Positions 35,757 through 48,002 of a stretch of DNA of 64,000 nucleotides are shown in pieces (positions within the stretch are counted from its first letter, which is position 1; each line of letters opens with the position of its first letter). The notes beneath the pieces were generated by a model. That model saw only the letters and a program-made list of their open reading frames with translations, ran no database searches and was not told the origin of the DNA. The translations under genes were made by a program, and so were the position numbers. The stretch comes from Hypericum androsaemum (Eukaryota; Streptophyta; Magnoliopsida; Malpighiales; Hypericaceae): NCBI GenBank assembly GCA_963995505.1, contig OZ023181.1, positions 2,269,487 to 2,333,486 on the forward strand, in the 5' to 3' direction.

Positions 35757-38700
35757 TTTGGTTTGGTCTGGAAGTTTTTTACAAAATGATACATACTGTA
35801 GAAAATTATTAGAAGAATAGGGGTTATTACTTATTAGAGGGGAGCTTCATCCAAGACGAGTAACGGTAAGATCGAGAGGGAGAGAAGTAAATAAGATATG
35901 TTCTTGAAGATGAAAGAACCGCCTCGAGTCACTCAAGTTCCATTCCCTAATAATAACCTAGCCGTACGGTACTCTTTCTCAAACAGAATATGTCAACATT
36001 CAGTAACCCAAATTCAGCAAATTGCTATACTACTTGCTTATCATCAGGAGCAAGCAAATTATATTCTTTCGACATTTTTCAAAAATCATACTTAGTTTAA
36101 ATCCTAAATCTAGCGGTGGCTCAAATTTTTGAGTAAAGTGGTTAAAAATAATAATGTATCCACTTTATTATGGCGTAATTATACGTAGCGGTGGCTCAGT
36201 TCATCAACTCGCGACCAAACACATATATAGATCGACATCAATTATATTAGTTGAATTTGGCTATATAATTTGAGCTCATTTTGATGCCCTGCTCTATTAA
36301 GGGGTTAACTAAATCGCTGCAATATCTATAATCTGGACCAAATTGTCTCCTGATCAATACGACTTTTTTCAGCGTGTTTGACAAAAAAAAATACACTTTG
36401 TTTAGACGAGCAGTACAACGGTAGATAAAAGTGTTCCATAAGCTGCACGATCCTTTTTGTTTGTCTTTGCTCATTTCTTCCTCATAGCATCCCCCCCCCC
36501 CCCCCCGTTTAATTAGTACCAGTTTTATTATTATATTCTCAAGAAGATATAAGCAGTTTATAGGTGTAGAAAATTCACATACCTGTTGTAATAAGTCGTT
36601 CAAAAGATGTTAAGAAAAATTTAAGTGATTTAATTGTACTATTAATATAAAAAAGATGCATCTTCAGGAATAGTTTCACGATTGATGAGCCTCCGAGAAG
36701 TTTAGGAGAGTGCATGTGAATGAAGACAAAATACACTAGCAAACATTAGTGTTCATTTGTGGAGACGAGTTAGTATCATCAGGGTGTTACACTTATTGAC
36801 TTAAAATTTTGGATAAATTTTTTAACATCTTATTATTTTCACAAGAGGGTACTTTTTTGAGTTTCAAAAATGAAATTTGGCTTTCCGGAAAGGTCAAGCC
36901 TATAATCGTTATTGGGTTTCTATGTGAGGTTTAGCCCATCAGAGGTTTTGTGGGCGCTAACCCAAGCCCATGTATTGTGGGCCTAGAGAGGCCCAATAAG
37001 AACCTCTCACCGAAACCTGGAAAAAGGGGGAAAAAAGGAGAGAGAGCCCATGGAGCAGCCGACCTCCTTCTCCCTCGAGCCACGCCACCGCGAAGCCCAC
37101 CATCTGAGCTTAAGGCACCATTACTACGTACACAATTACCGTAATCTTTTAATAATTAATAACATTTTATGTGTAAAAAATAACAATATCCGGTGGTTAT
37201 GAGAATAGATCAAAGTACTTCAACGGAAGACTCAAACCTGTAATAAAATAAGAAAAGAATAGTACATGATTATTATCTGGCCCTACGACAAATTAAAACC
37301 TTGTCTCCTACATTGACACGCGTCACGTCAATCTAACTAGAAGGGCGACAAGCCAAGCAAATTTAAAATGAGGAGAGAGGAGTGAAGCGATCAAGTCCAT
37401 CAAGAGAAGACTCCCATTTGTTTACTTTTTTTTTTGGAAAAAATGGCGCGAAGCCTATATTAAACAGCACTTACAGAACAATAAAGACAAGTACAGACAA
37501 AAGATAAGAAATCCAAGCAGAAAACGAAAATCGATCCGATGGCAGCAGGGTGGCACAAAGGGGGGAGCGAAGGGCAATCGAAATAACACGAAGGCTAGCG
37601 ATCGGGGCGGAATTCTACCGAAGCAAGCTTCGGCTAATAACCTCAAGACAACGTCAAGAGGGCAACTGAATGCATACAAGATACACTCAGATGAGAGCCA
37701 AGGTCGACGTAAATCGACCGTGACAAGGATTTCCACCCGCAACCATCGAATCAGCAACAAGAACCGAAAGGAAACTAGGTCCAAGCAAAAACAGAACAAC
37801 AGACGCACGAGCCCGGCTCAACCACTAAACAGATGTGGCTCGGGAGCAAAAGCAACAACAAAATACAAGCGAAAACAAGAAACAGCAGCAAAAACACAAG
37901 CAAAACTGAACGAAAAGTTAAAAAGACAGAAAAACACAAAGCTGTCCGGGGAGGAGATCGGAGGCGACCATCCTCCCCGGGGACCGCCAACAACTTCAAA
38001 GGGCCAAGCCGTGGAGAACAACGGAGGATGGGCAGAAAACGACGGCAACGAGAAAGGAGCGGCTTGAGATGGAGAGGACAGGGAGGCCGGAAAGGCAGAC
38101 GGAGAACAAGCAAGCAGAGTGACCAGAGGTGGGCAGCAAGGCGAGGGCGAAAGCGGAAGAGCGAGCAGAGGCGGCGGAACGATGAGTCGAGATGGGCGAA
38201 GTGGTGAGCGGAAGAGGCGAGGTCGAGGGCGAGCTGGGACGACGAGCGGGATGACGGCGGATGGAGGGCAAAGTCGTAGAGGCGAGGACGAGGGCGAACT
38301 GGGACCGGAAGGCGAGGTCGAGGCCGGAGAGGCGAGGTTGAGGATGAGCTGGGATGACGAGCGGGACGACGGCAGACGGAGGGCGAAGTCGAGGGCGAGC
38401 TAGGACGATGAGCGGAGAGGCGAAGCAAGCCAAGACGCGGGCGAATGCGAGGTGAAGCTGCCCGGAAGCAGCCACAGAAAGGAAGTGGCAACGAAGCCGA
38501 GGTAGAAGGAAGAGAATAGCTCCACGGAAAAAATATCTAGATATTTTTTGAGGGAGAGAGAACACCACTTTTTTTTTTTTGGAAGGGAGAGAAAACCAAC
38601 TTATTTTTACTCCCATTTGTTTACTAGCTGCAAGACTTTGACTACGTACCCAATATAGAACATTTGAATTTTGCATATTTAATTCAAAAAACGTCATTAG

Positions 38701-40100
38701 ATTTAGATTCATGGAAACTTCTATTTTCTTTTAGCTCGAAATTACATGTTATTCAAATAACTATTAGTCTGACTTATTCATAATCAAACGAGATTACGGT
38801 GCAACAAAATTTTCTATGTAATTTTTTTTACTATGAAGTTGTTATAATTTAACTAATATATTTCAAATTCAAGTCTTGAATATGCATATGATGTTAGAAT
38901 TTCCACAAGTATGTGAGTTTTTCACACTTATAAACAAGCACATGATTCTTGCACTAAATATTGTGAGATTCTTAACACGCCTCCTTAAACGAGACTTATC
39001 GGACCGAAGATTGCACATGTTTTGAATTCGCCAACATGTGAGAAATGAGAATCGTGCAACTACAACAATTGACACGAGATCAACTCACTCTGATACCATG
39101 TTAGAATTTTTATTTCTAACTCAAAACTTTAAGACAATAGGTATGTGTATTTTTCACACTTATAAACAAGTACAACTCTATTGCACTAAGACATGGTATA
39201 CTCAAGATTAGTGTTGAATGCTTATTGAAAGAAATTTACTGTCATTCAAAAATCTTGTTTAGTTCAAAACTTAATTAGTTGCTTCAATAATATATGGGAT
39301 ATCAAGTGGTATTAAAAATGTAGTTGATGGCCTTGATGGTTCTCTCCCATGATACTTAATTGACGAATTAGTTTATGACCCGAATTTTGCGGCTGATATC
39401 TTTCTTAGAGACTTCGACGTTGAGTTGCGGTCGTGGCCCGTTGTATCGAGATTACTAGCTAATAACTTATAGTTGCAGAAAGGTGTTTGTTTGTCTAGAT
39501 ACATTTGGGCATCTAGAAGCCGAACAACCGAATATGATTATACGAACTTGTGGATCTTATACTTATCAATACTACAGTAATTATACGAATTTTGATCAAT
39601 TAGAAGGCATTATAACTGAAATAGATTGATATAGTGTTCGAATTATAATTACAAATCTAGTTTTTTTAATTAGATATGTAGTTGAGCGTTCATGGGATGG
39701 GCGTGTTAGTAGATAGAAGGTCAACGTCATGGCACGAGCAAATGCCTTGAAGTTAACAACTTGTTATACATGGAAGGTGACAAGTAGTGACGAAAGAAAT
39801 AACATAAATGCGAGGAAACGTGGCGTTGAAGTCAAAAGAATAAGTAATGAAATATATGACTATTTATTCACCAATATATATACAAGAAGGGAAAGAGAGA
39901 ACGCTGGCAATGAGAACTGGCACTGTATTGGATATTTTAAAGTGTCCGTAATTAATTTTTAATAATTTTAATACAAATTTACTTATAAAAAAATCAACGA
40001 GAAGAATTAATATTTCTTCAACAAACCTCCTTCTTTTATTATTTCCTATAACCATTTAATATGTATCTCGTACTGCAATATTTAAAATAATGATATGTTA
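35757..40100. repeat. Segmental duplication, copy 1
   Basis: Collinear with 40395-44170. Matching landmarks are GAGGGGAGCTTCATCCAAGACGA (35838 and 40433), TAGCCGTACGGTACTCTTTCTC (35959 and 41229), TTTAATTAGTAC-AGTTTTATT (36508 and 42264), GTTTAGCCCATCA-AGGTTT-GTGGGCGCT (36930 and 42607), a motif with CCCATTTGTTTACTAGCTGC (38612 and 43075), and GCTGGCAATGAGAACTGGCACTG (39903 and 43995). Copy 1 alone contains the retroposon at 37427-38608 and a 16-base C run at 36491-36506. No intact gene was found in either copy. Confidence 0.85.
37427..38608 (-). mobile_element. Non-LTR retroposon N1 with poly-A tail and 17-bp target-site duplication
   Basis: It is 1182 bp. The - strand ends in a poly-A tail (poly-T at 37427 on the + strand) preceded by TTAATATAGGCTTCG. 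The target-site duplication ACTCCCATTTGTTTACT is at 37410-37426 and 38609-38625. The paralogous copy at about 43071-43090 has the single unoccupied target. It contains a hairpin (CCGGGGAGGA at 37946-37955 with TCCTCCCCGG at 37971-37980) and a GC-rich 5' half with two tandem units of about 118 bp (near 38214 and 38332). Long open frames on both strands reflect composition; no reverse transcriptase was seen, so it is non-autonomous. Confidence 0.88.
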
Positions 40101-40626
40101 AATAGCGCACGTAGTTATATTGAGGTTTAATATAGATGATTAAAGTTCGTCTTTATTACCATGTGACTAAGAGGAACTATCGATAATTAGTGTGTTAAAA
40201 TACGAAATCACAATAATAATAAAGTTAATTTTTTTTGAACATTTAATATTAAGAATAAAAAAATATTAAATTCTATACAGGATAGTTCTTCCGACAATAT
40301 TTTTTTCTATTTTTACTTAAACTTTAGACCTCAAATTTAAGTCACTTAAGACTTTCACAAAGTACCATCAATGTAATTCACCAAAAAAAGTTATCATGCT
40401 GTAGAAAATAATTAGAAGAATAGTGGTTAATGGAGGGGAGCTTCATCCAAGACGAATAACGGTATAAAAATATTAAATTCTACACAGGGTAGGTCTTCAT
40501 TAATTCTACTTCTTCGGAAAAAAAAAGATATGCTCTTCAAGACGAAAGAACATGATCCTCAAAAAAAAAAGAGACGAAAGAACCGCCTCGACCCTCGGGT
40601 CATTCCATTCCCTAATAATAATATCA

Positions 40627-41213
40627 AGAGATAATTACTACCAGATCTCCGGTGTTCGGCATATTCGTCTCATACTTCTGTCTTTTGATAATCGATTAAA
40701 AATTTTCCTAATTTGACGAAATTATACTCTTAGGCCCCTCGCGAATGTCAACAAAATTTTTTTTCTTTTTTATCGTAAAAATGACAAAAATATCCTTACA
40801 AAAAATAAAAAAAATCTGCTTTCTTCACAAAAAAAACCCAGAAACAATAGAGCAATAAACCCGTATACTAAATAAGAACATCAAACTAAATCAACAACAT
40901 CAATAAGCAAATCTTGGACTCTGTTACGAGCTCTCCCTCGTTTCCATGTTCATCGTCTAGAGGAGACAAGTGTAGTTGCCCAAACTACGGACTAAAAGAA
41001 ATCCCCCCAATTTAATTTCCCGATTTCGTCTTCTGGGTAAATTCTCTCTTTACCCGGCACCGAGATCTGATAATAAGGGGGCGGCGACGGGATTAGGAGC
41101 GGGTGCGATGGTGAGGTGGTGAAGCACGAGCTCCTCGTCGATGGCCCAGCGGGTGCGATTAGAAGAACAGAAAACTCTTTAGAAAACCCAGAAACCTAGT
41201 AGTAATTATCTCT
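40627..41213. mobile_element. TIR DNA element, 587 bp, non-autonomous
   Basis: Terminal inverted repeats AGAGATAATTACTA at the left and TAGTAATTATCTCT at the right. It interrupts a segment that is continuous in copy 1 of the duplication (AATAATAACCTAGCCGTACG). The flanks AATATCA and AAAATCA may be a degraded target-site duplication. The interior has a GC-rich right half with no coding signal. Confidence 0.75.
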
Positions 41214-41622
41214 AAAATCAAAGATACTTAGCCGTACGGTACTCTTTCTCAAACAGAAAACTCTTAATATGTCCACATTCGTGGACCCAAATTTAGTGAA
41301 TTTTTACGGCAAAAATGTTAAATACGACTAATTAATAATAAATTTTCAGTTATATTGATATTTTCTAAAAAAAATGATGGATCCACTTTATTATGACAGT
41401 TATATGTAGTGGTGGCTCTTTTTATCAATTCATCTTATTACGACCAAACTTAGATCGATTGAATTAGGCATTTTGTGCCCTACGACTGTCATGGTGTCCA
41501 AAATTGATAGAATTTGTTTTGGTTATAGTCATGTCTAACTTGGACCTGAACTAATCAATCCTAAAAAAAATTACAAAATTTGCTAACAAAATTTCAGCCT
41601 CTGATGCCCTACTATTTTAAGG

Positions 41623-42071
41623 ATGGTTTTAAAATCCGGCCCGGAGTTATGATCCGGAATTTCTACAGTTTCCTAGGTCAACCGATCTGATCAGTCGGAC
41701 CAAAAATATTTTTATTTTTAAATATTTTTAATAATATATATACATATATATATATAAGTAGGTTAAAATAGATTTATTTTCCATACAAAAAAGTAGACTT
41801 ACTTTTTTTATCTTTCCACTCTATAAATCTACTTTTTTATTACTATATAAATTTGTCAAATCAATTTTTTTTCCTTGAAAACCAACCAAGAAAGCCGATT
41901 TCGCCCATTTTTGTACGAACCGAGTTCGACCGGTCAGGGTGAACCTCAAAATTGGCCGGTCCGACCAGATTTGGTCTGGTTAGTACAGATCCCGATCAAA
42001 AGCCTAAAAATGACCCGCTCTTGTACTCAATTTGCGGTCCAACTGGTCGGATTGTATTTTTTAAAACTATG
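41623..42071. mobile_element. TIR DNA element, 449 bp, with 9-bp target-site duplication
   Basis: Flanked by ATTTTAAGG at 41614-41622 and 42072-42080. The imperfect inverted ends share the core GTTTTAAAA (ATGGTTTTAAAATCCGG against CATAGTTTTAAAAAATAC on the - strand). Copy 1 of the duplication has the empty site, CTCTATTAAGGGGTTAAC at about 36291-36308. A 9-bp duplication points to a MULE-type MITE. The interior is rich in CCGG, GACCGG and AACCGA motifs and does not code. Confidence 0.78.
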
Positions 42072-44170
42072 ATTTTAAGGGGTTAACTTAAAAGAAAAAA
42101 AAATCCAGCTACCTCACTTGTACGGTAGGCAGGGCACCTAGCTATATCTTGAGGTGCGATGGTACCAAGGGACTCGTATCAAGCTGCTCTTTGTTGAAAT
42201 CATTAGCTGCGCGATCCTCTGTCTTTGCTTATTTCTTTATCGTAGGACCCACCGCCCTCTTGTTTAATTAGTACAAGTTTTATTTTTGCGATTCTCAAGA
42301 AGTTATAGCAAGGCAACTGATTGGCTGGCGTCGTGAGAAGCTAGCTTTGGCGTATGCTATGTTGTCTGATAATTTATTGGGACACAATTCGACGGTAATT
42401 AGCAAGAGGTTTGTTCTAGGTTTTCTTCAGAGTATATGACTCATTTATCTCGATAAATTATCGAATCGTTAGTTATAAGTGTGGTGGACTGATCATCCTA
42501 ACACATTTGATGATGGTTGGTATTTTCACGAGAGGATACTTCTTTTAGTTACTAAAATGAAAATTGGCTTTCTAGTAAAAAGGTCAAACCTATGACGTTT
42601 AATGAGGTTTAGCCCATCAAAGGTTTCGTGGGCGCTCGTCTGTAGCCCAAGCCCTTGTATCGTGGGCCTACACCGAAACCAGGAAAAAGAAAAAATTCAG
42701 AACCCATGGAGCCGCCGACAAATATTTATAACTTTTAACATTTTGATTAGTTCAAATCCGAAATATTTTAATTAATTTAAAACAACACACTGATTAACTT
42801 GCCTATTGATATGCGATTATTCCCTTCAAAAAAAGATATGCGATTATTCTGACTGAGAATAGATCAAAGGTACATCAACGGAAAAGTCAAACCTCTAATG
42901 AAAATAAGGAAAAAATTAGTAAATGATTATGAACTGGCCCTACAGCAAATTAAAACCTTGTCTCCTACACTGACACGAGCCTCTGTCCCTTTCACGTTAA
43001 TCTAACTAAAAGGGTGACAAGCCAATCAAATTAAAAGGGGAGAGAGAAGCGATCAAGTCCATCAAGAGAAGACTCTCATTTGTTTACTAGCTGCGAGACT
43101 TTGAATGCGTACCTAATACAGAACATTTGAATTTTGCATATTTAAGTGATCGAAACGACCATTACATTTTTATTAATCCGACTAATTCAGAATTTTGCAT
43201 ATTTTACATTCTACATCATGTTTTTAATTTGATAGTTTAACAAAATATTTCGAGTTTGATTCATTGAAAATATAACATTATTAAATATTAATCGAAAAAA
43301 CTTTATCAACATTCAAAGTCGAACATGAATTAGTTGATTCATCGATCATTCGAATACTAGGTGATATAAAAAATTGCAGGTCGTTCGATTAACGGATTTT
43401 GCGGGTGATATCTTTCTCAGAGACTTTACGTTGAGTTGCAGTCTTGGCCCGTTGTATCGAGGTTATTAGCCTATAACTTGTGCTTGCAAAAAGGTATTTG
43501 TTTGTCTAGATACATCCGGGAATCTAGAAGCCGAACGATCGATCTTTATCGTCATTATTACCACACGATATTGAATTTAATGTGCGAGTCTTTATTATCT
43601 TGAATTTGTTGATCTTATATTTACCAATACTACAGTAACTATACAAAATTTAATATATTGAAAGTGCAGGTAAATTGATTAGAAATTATTTTAACTAAAA
43701 TAAATTAATTTTGAGTTCGAATTAAAAAAAATATAGATTGCTGTCGATTTCGAATGGAGTTGAGCGTTCACGGAATGTGCGTGCTTGAAGATTGAAGGAC
43801 AACGTCAAGGTGCGAGCAAATTCAAGAAGGTGACGACTAGTGACAAAAAATAGAACATAAATGAGAGGAAACGTGGTGATGAAGTCAAAACTACAAGTTT
43901 GTCATAAAAAAGTCCAAAGTACAAATAATAAAATATGTGACCAATTCATCAAAAATATTTATGAATTTCACAAAAAGAAGAAGAAAGGGATAACGCTGGC
44001 AATGAGAACTGGCACTGCATTGGGATATTTTAATATCGGTGTTTGATGATATATATAATTAATTAGGCAAATTAATATTTGTTCGAAAAGAGACTTTTTT
44101 ACTTATTTCCTATAGCCATTTATTATGTATCTTGTACTGGGATATTTAAAATGATGATATGTTAAATAGT

Positions 44171-44758
44171 GTAAAAAATAGCGTCACGTTGTTATATTTG
44201 AATTTCAAATAATTTTTTGTTGTCTTGAGGATAGAAATATAAAGACTTTTTTGGTTGATACTTCATCGTAATCGCACTCATTGAATCGGTTAATTTATGT
44301 TCTAGTTGTGAATAATTTTTAAAATATTTTAAAATTATTTTAACAAGTATTTAATGTTATTACATTTACAATTGTTTGAACTAGAAATTTACTAATTTAG
44401 TTAAAAAGTGTAATATTCTATAAAGGAGTTTGCAAAGCTGAGTGAACGAACTAATTACTTGTCCGTTGACCTTAACGGGGTTCAAAATCAGAAAATAACA
44501 TCGCTTTAGACATTCTTGGAAATATTACAAGTCAAATTAATCTAAAAGGAACAATCATTAAGCTTCATACGAAACTAATAATAGTTTTTCCCAAACAAAA
44601 AAACTAATCATTGTTTGACTGCGGAAATAATTAAACAAGAGCCGAAACCGAAACCAAAACGATATTGAAGACTAGCCATAAAACCATGGAACGATAGAGA
44701 GATGGTAGTCAGCTAGAACACAAAAAAAAAAGTCAATGTAATGGAAGGATCTAGCTTA
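44171..44758. other. Intergenic, AT-rich, no gene seen
   Basis: No conserved coding frame and no repeat boundary was identified. Confidence 0.4.
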
Positions 44759-45054
44759 GTATCTATTCTTGTCCATTCGACTTGTGGGTGTACTCGAATA
44801 GAGTTCTTATTATGGCAGCGAGTCAACCTATTTGGATGCCCGTTTAGGCCAAGGTATTTGGTTGTTATCTATTCTTGACCACCCGGATTGTGGGTGTGCT
44901 CGAATAGAGTTATTGTTATGGCAGCAGGTCAACCTCTAGGGTTGCCCGTTCGCCTTGGTTTTTCCTTCGTTCTTTCTTTTCTTTCTCTCTTCTCTCATCC
45001 CCTTGTAATTTTCTTTTTCTTCTAATAAAGTTCTTAATTAGTAAAAAAAAAAAC
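44759..45054 (+). mobile_element. Retroposon 3' end with poly-A, internal tandem duplication
   Basis: Two tandem units of about 116 bp (near 44759 and 44875) each hold ACTCGAATAGAGT or GCTCGAATAGAGT, ATGGCAGC, and GCCCGTT. They are followed by a CT-rich stretch, AATAAAG and a run of A near 45043-45053. The same order of landmarks (CGACTTGTGGGT, ATGGCAGCG, GTTTAGGC, CT-rich, poly-A) is found at 50080-50375. No target-site duplication was identified. Confidence 0.55.
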
Positions 45055-45485
45055 TGAGAGCGAGAAGAGGCAAGTAACACGAGTGAATTTTATTATGAGA
45101 CCAGTTCTCTTCTCAGTTTTCACTATTAATAAAGCATATATACCTAAAAAAAGACTCCACATGGCATATCGATTATATTGATCAATACTGTTCGAGTAAA
45201 AAATATTACAATTACGAGTTTTGACATTATCAGCATAACATGAAATATGAAACGTGGGGATAACATCATCGATAGAAGCCGAGAAATTCAAAATGAGAAT
45301 AATAATATTGAACAGTTACTTTTTTCAGTAAATGATAACAATTTCACGTCAGGGGAATAGAATTTCGAGCGCAATATGAATTTCAGTTCCAACAACTCAA
45401 TTTGGGATAAAACTTTACAGCATGACAACCTCGAATTCTGAACAATTTCGAGGAGAAAAAGAAAACAAAGTGCAACCTCTCCAAC

Positions 45486-46349
45486 TTAAATAACCATAAC
45501 ATGAGGGTTTCCAAACGGCGACAACGGCGGGATGTTAAATATCCCGCCACTCTCCCAAACCGCCTCCCAATTAGACGGCGTCAACAACAGCTCCTCCTCC
45601 TCCTTCTTCTCCTTCTTAACCGCCGCCACTTTCTTATTATCGCTAGCTCCCTCCTCCTTAGCCTCACTTTCCCGCTTCCTCTTCCCCTCCGCGTTGTGTT
45701 TCCCCTCCTCCTCCACGGTGCGTGCTCCCCACCTCCCGGCCTCGAGCGGGAAGTTGAGTATCGCCTTGGACCCCCGGAGCTTGAACGCCGCCCGGTCGTA
45801 TGCCTTGGCCGCCTCCACCGCCGTGTCGTAGGTCCCCAGCCACACCCGCGACCCCTTCCGTTTTGGATCCCGGATCTCCGCCGCGAACTTCCCCCACGGC
45901 CGCTGCCTCACCCCCCGGTAGTGCCTCCGCTCCGGCGCCGGTTCCGGCGCCTGAAGCTGCTCGTCCGGCTTCGAGAACCGGATCCACTGCGTCGCCGGCG
46001 GGGAGATCCTCAGCGCCGGCTTCCTGGTCTCGACGCTGGAAGTGAGGTCAACGACTTCCGGTTTGACCTCCACGAAATCGAAACCAGATGTAAGGTCAAC
46101 GATTTTCGGATTGACCTCTCCGTCACCGTTATCCAAGTAGTCGAAGATGGAGATAACGGAGTCGGAGGATGAGTTGTTCGAGGATGACGTGGAGGTAACG
46201 GCGTTGGTGCAGTAACTATAGGAAGTGGAGGTGGATGTGGAAGAAGAGGAGGTGGAGGAGCAGCATCCGACGGGAGACAAGAGGCCGTCGAAGAGGTGGT
46301 GCTTGATTATATCTAGAGCCGACTGCATCTGATCATCACCCGCTTCCAT
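45486..46349 (-). CDS. AP2/ERF transcription factor, ERF group IX, 287 aa, intronless
   Basis: A nuclear DNA-binding protein expected to bind GCC-box promoters in ethylene, jasmonate and stress responses. The AP2 domain spans residues 143-200 ([40 protein letters not shown]) with the alanine and aspartate of AAEIRD that mark the ERF subfamily. A serine/threonine-rich N-terminus and acidic motifs precede it. A lysine- and glutamate-rich stretch follows. The C-terminus has [11 protein letters not shown] and PPLSP (residues 274-278), the putative MAP-kinase site of group IXb factors such as ERF5/ERF6. I chose ATG 46349 ([18 protein letters not shown]). The in-frame ATG at 46490 lies directly beside the TATA box and should be outside the transcript. 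Confidence 0.93.
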   Translation of the reverse strand: MEAGDDQMQSALDIIKHHLFDGLLSPVGCCSSTSSSSTSTSTSYSYCTNAVTSTSSSNNSSSDSVISIFDYLDNGDGEVNPKIVDLTSGFDFVEVKPEVVDLTSSVETRKPALRISPPATQWIRFSKPDEQLQAPEPAPERRHYRGVRQRPWGKFAAEIRDPKRKGSRVWLGTYDTAVEAAKAYDRAAFKLRGSKAILNFPLEAGRWGARTVEEEGKHNAEGKRKRESEAKEEGASDNKKVAAVKKEKKEEEELLLTPSNWEAVWESGGIFNIPPLSPFGNPHVMVI

Positions 46350-46491
46350 TTCTAGACCAAACTTAAATAGTCTTAAACGTTTCTCCAAACGAAGTCGCAG
46401 AGGTAAAGTAAAGGGTTCTTGTAAGAGACGAGCAAGGAGTTGAAGTTTTCCGATTTGGAAGTGTGGAGGAGGAGTGGAAAAAGAGCGCATC

Positions 46492-46499
46492 TATTTATA
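46492..46499 (-). promoter_or_regulatory. TATA box of the ERF gene
   Basis: TATAAATA on the - strand, about 143 bp upstream of the chosen start codon. This places transcription start near 46465 and gives a 5' UTR of roughly 115 nt. Confidence 0.75.
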
Positions 46500-46676
46500 G
46501 AGATCTGGATAAAATTAATTATTAATGGATAAGTCCGATTTATTTTTTATTTCTCCAAACAATTTATGAGGTGAGAGCTAAGTCAAAGGAAGGAAGAATG
46601 GGAGGAAGCAACCAAAGATCTAGTTGTTGTCTGTCAGTATTTGTCCTGGTCTAGCAATTCTGGGCCGTTGGATGAT

Positions 46677-46696
46677 GGTCAAACAATTTGGGTCAA
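46677..46696 (-). promoter_or_regulatory. Paired W-box motifs upstream of the ERF gene
   Basis: Two TTGACC motifs on the - strand (46677-46682 and 46691-46696), 14 bp apart, plus a TTGAC core at 46582-46586. WRKY factors bind TTGAC(C/T), and paired W-boxes are common in defence-responsive ERF promoters. Function here is inferred. Confidence 0.45.
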
Positions 46697-46699
46697 ACT

Positions 46700-48000
46700 G
46701 CTACGGGCGGCCGGATTATTAAGATTACAGAGTTGTACTTGTTCATTCACGTACCTCCGAATTTTTTTTGGTCTCACCTTTGTGCATTACTTGACATAGT
46801 GAAGCCCTCATTTGTATATAAACTACGTAGTTTTCTCGAAATAGAGTTCAGTAATTCAAATTTAGATTTTTAGGATTTAATATAATTAGAATTTAATTAT
46901 ATACATTTCAGTGTTTGAAGATATCTAATCTAGGGTTCACTAAACTGTGCACTACTTGTGGAAAATTATGCAGCCCAATAAGAATACTGAAAGTTATGGC
47001 AGTGGTTACGTAAATGTAGATAGATTCAGCAAAAAAAATTAGATGTAACGGTGAAGAATACTGAAAAATTAATGTTAAATTGCTTATGCCGGGCGCTTGT
47101 CGGCAGAAAACAACGACCAGGCCGTCGGCGAAACCTTACGATCGGGTCAATATTCTAATTGGACTTAATAAAAGGTCATTAGTTAATCTAAAAACCGAAT
47201 CAATCAAAATTTAAAGATTCTATTTCCAAAACCCCGGTTAAAGAATTTGCGTCTTGATTTATAAGGTATGCTGTGGCACTTTTGAATAGATCAGACAGAG
47301 TATGAAGCGTGAAGGTTCCCGCAATTAAATGAACTAATTAGTCGTCGTTTTATCTTAACTAGAGATTTTAAATTTAAATCTTCCTAATGTGGAAGTATTA
47401 AAATTTTGTAGAGAAGAATTTAATATTATTTGAACTTTTTTTCTCCATTTACTGGATTCCATGGTTGCACAAAAGTTAGTTCGAAACGCCAAACGGCTCC
47501 ATTACAAATTCAAGTACTCAAAGGGAAAAAGTTTCAATTAAATCAGATACCCTGATGTCTTGCCGAGCTCCCTAAATATTAATACATCGGTAGCAATTTT
47601 CTTTATTTTTTTGTATCGCTGTCTACCTTGACATTAATTTACGTCAATTAATTATTTAATTCATAATTGAATATTGTGAGATATTATATGATCGATTCTG
47701 TGGTTGCCCAAGATTTTTTAATTGTTATTTCATGAACAAAAAAAATTCAGTTGCAGTCTCCTACCGGAGGTGGCACATCTTGGGACTGTGAGGTGCATTT
47801 ATAATGCTATAAATAATTTGATAATAAAGATACTACTTGGACAATGATTGTCTCCCTGTGTGCAATTCTTACGGGACACACAAGGGCGGGACCAGAGTGG
47901 AGATTAAATAAAAATTTTCTACAGGTGGAGATTAAATTTGGGACTAAATTTTGGACCGTCAAATTTGATTGTTTTTAAATGTGATGGTCAATAATTTATC
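46700..48000. other. Intergenic, no gene seen
   Basis: AT-rich DNA upstream of the ERF promoter with short open frames only. No repeat boundary was identified. Confidence 0.4.
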
Positions 48001-48002
48001 AC

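Larger units (their letters stand above)
40395..44170. repeat. Segmental duplication, copy 2
   Basis: Collinear with copy 1 at 35757-40100. It carries two insertions absent from copy 1 (40627-41213 and 41623-42071) and lacks the N1 retroposon. Similarity is patchy, with many small insertions and deletions, so the duplication is not recent. It is AT-rich with no recognisable gene. Confidence 0.85.

Noticed and set aside
37455..38712. Open frames of up to 238 codons on both strands
   Set aside because: They lie wholly inside retroposon N1 or run across its boundary and read low-complexity repeats. No reverse transcriptase or other motif is present.
45501..46172. 223-codon open frame on the + strand opposite the ERF gene
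   Set aside because: Shadow of the GC-rich AP2 coding strand. Arginine- and proline-rich, without a domain.
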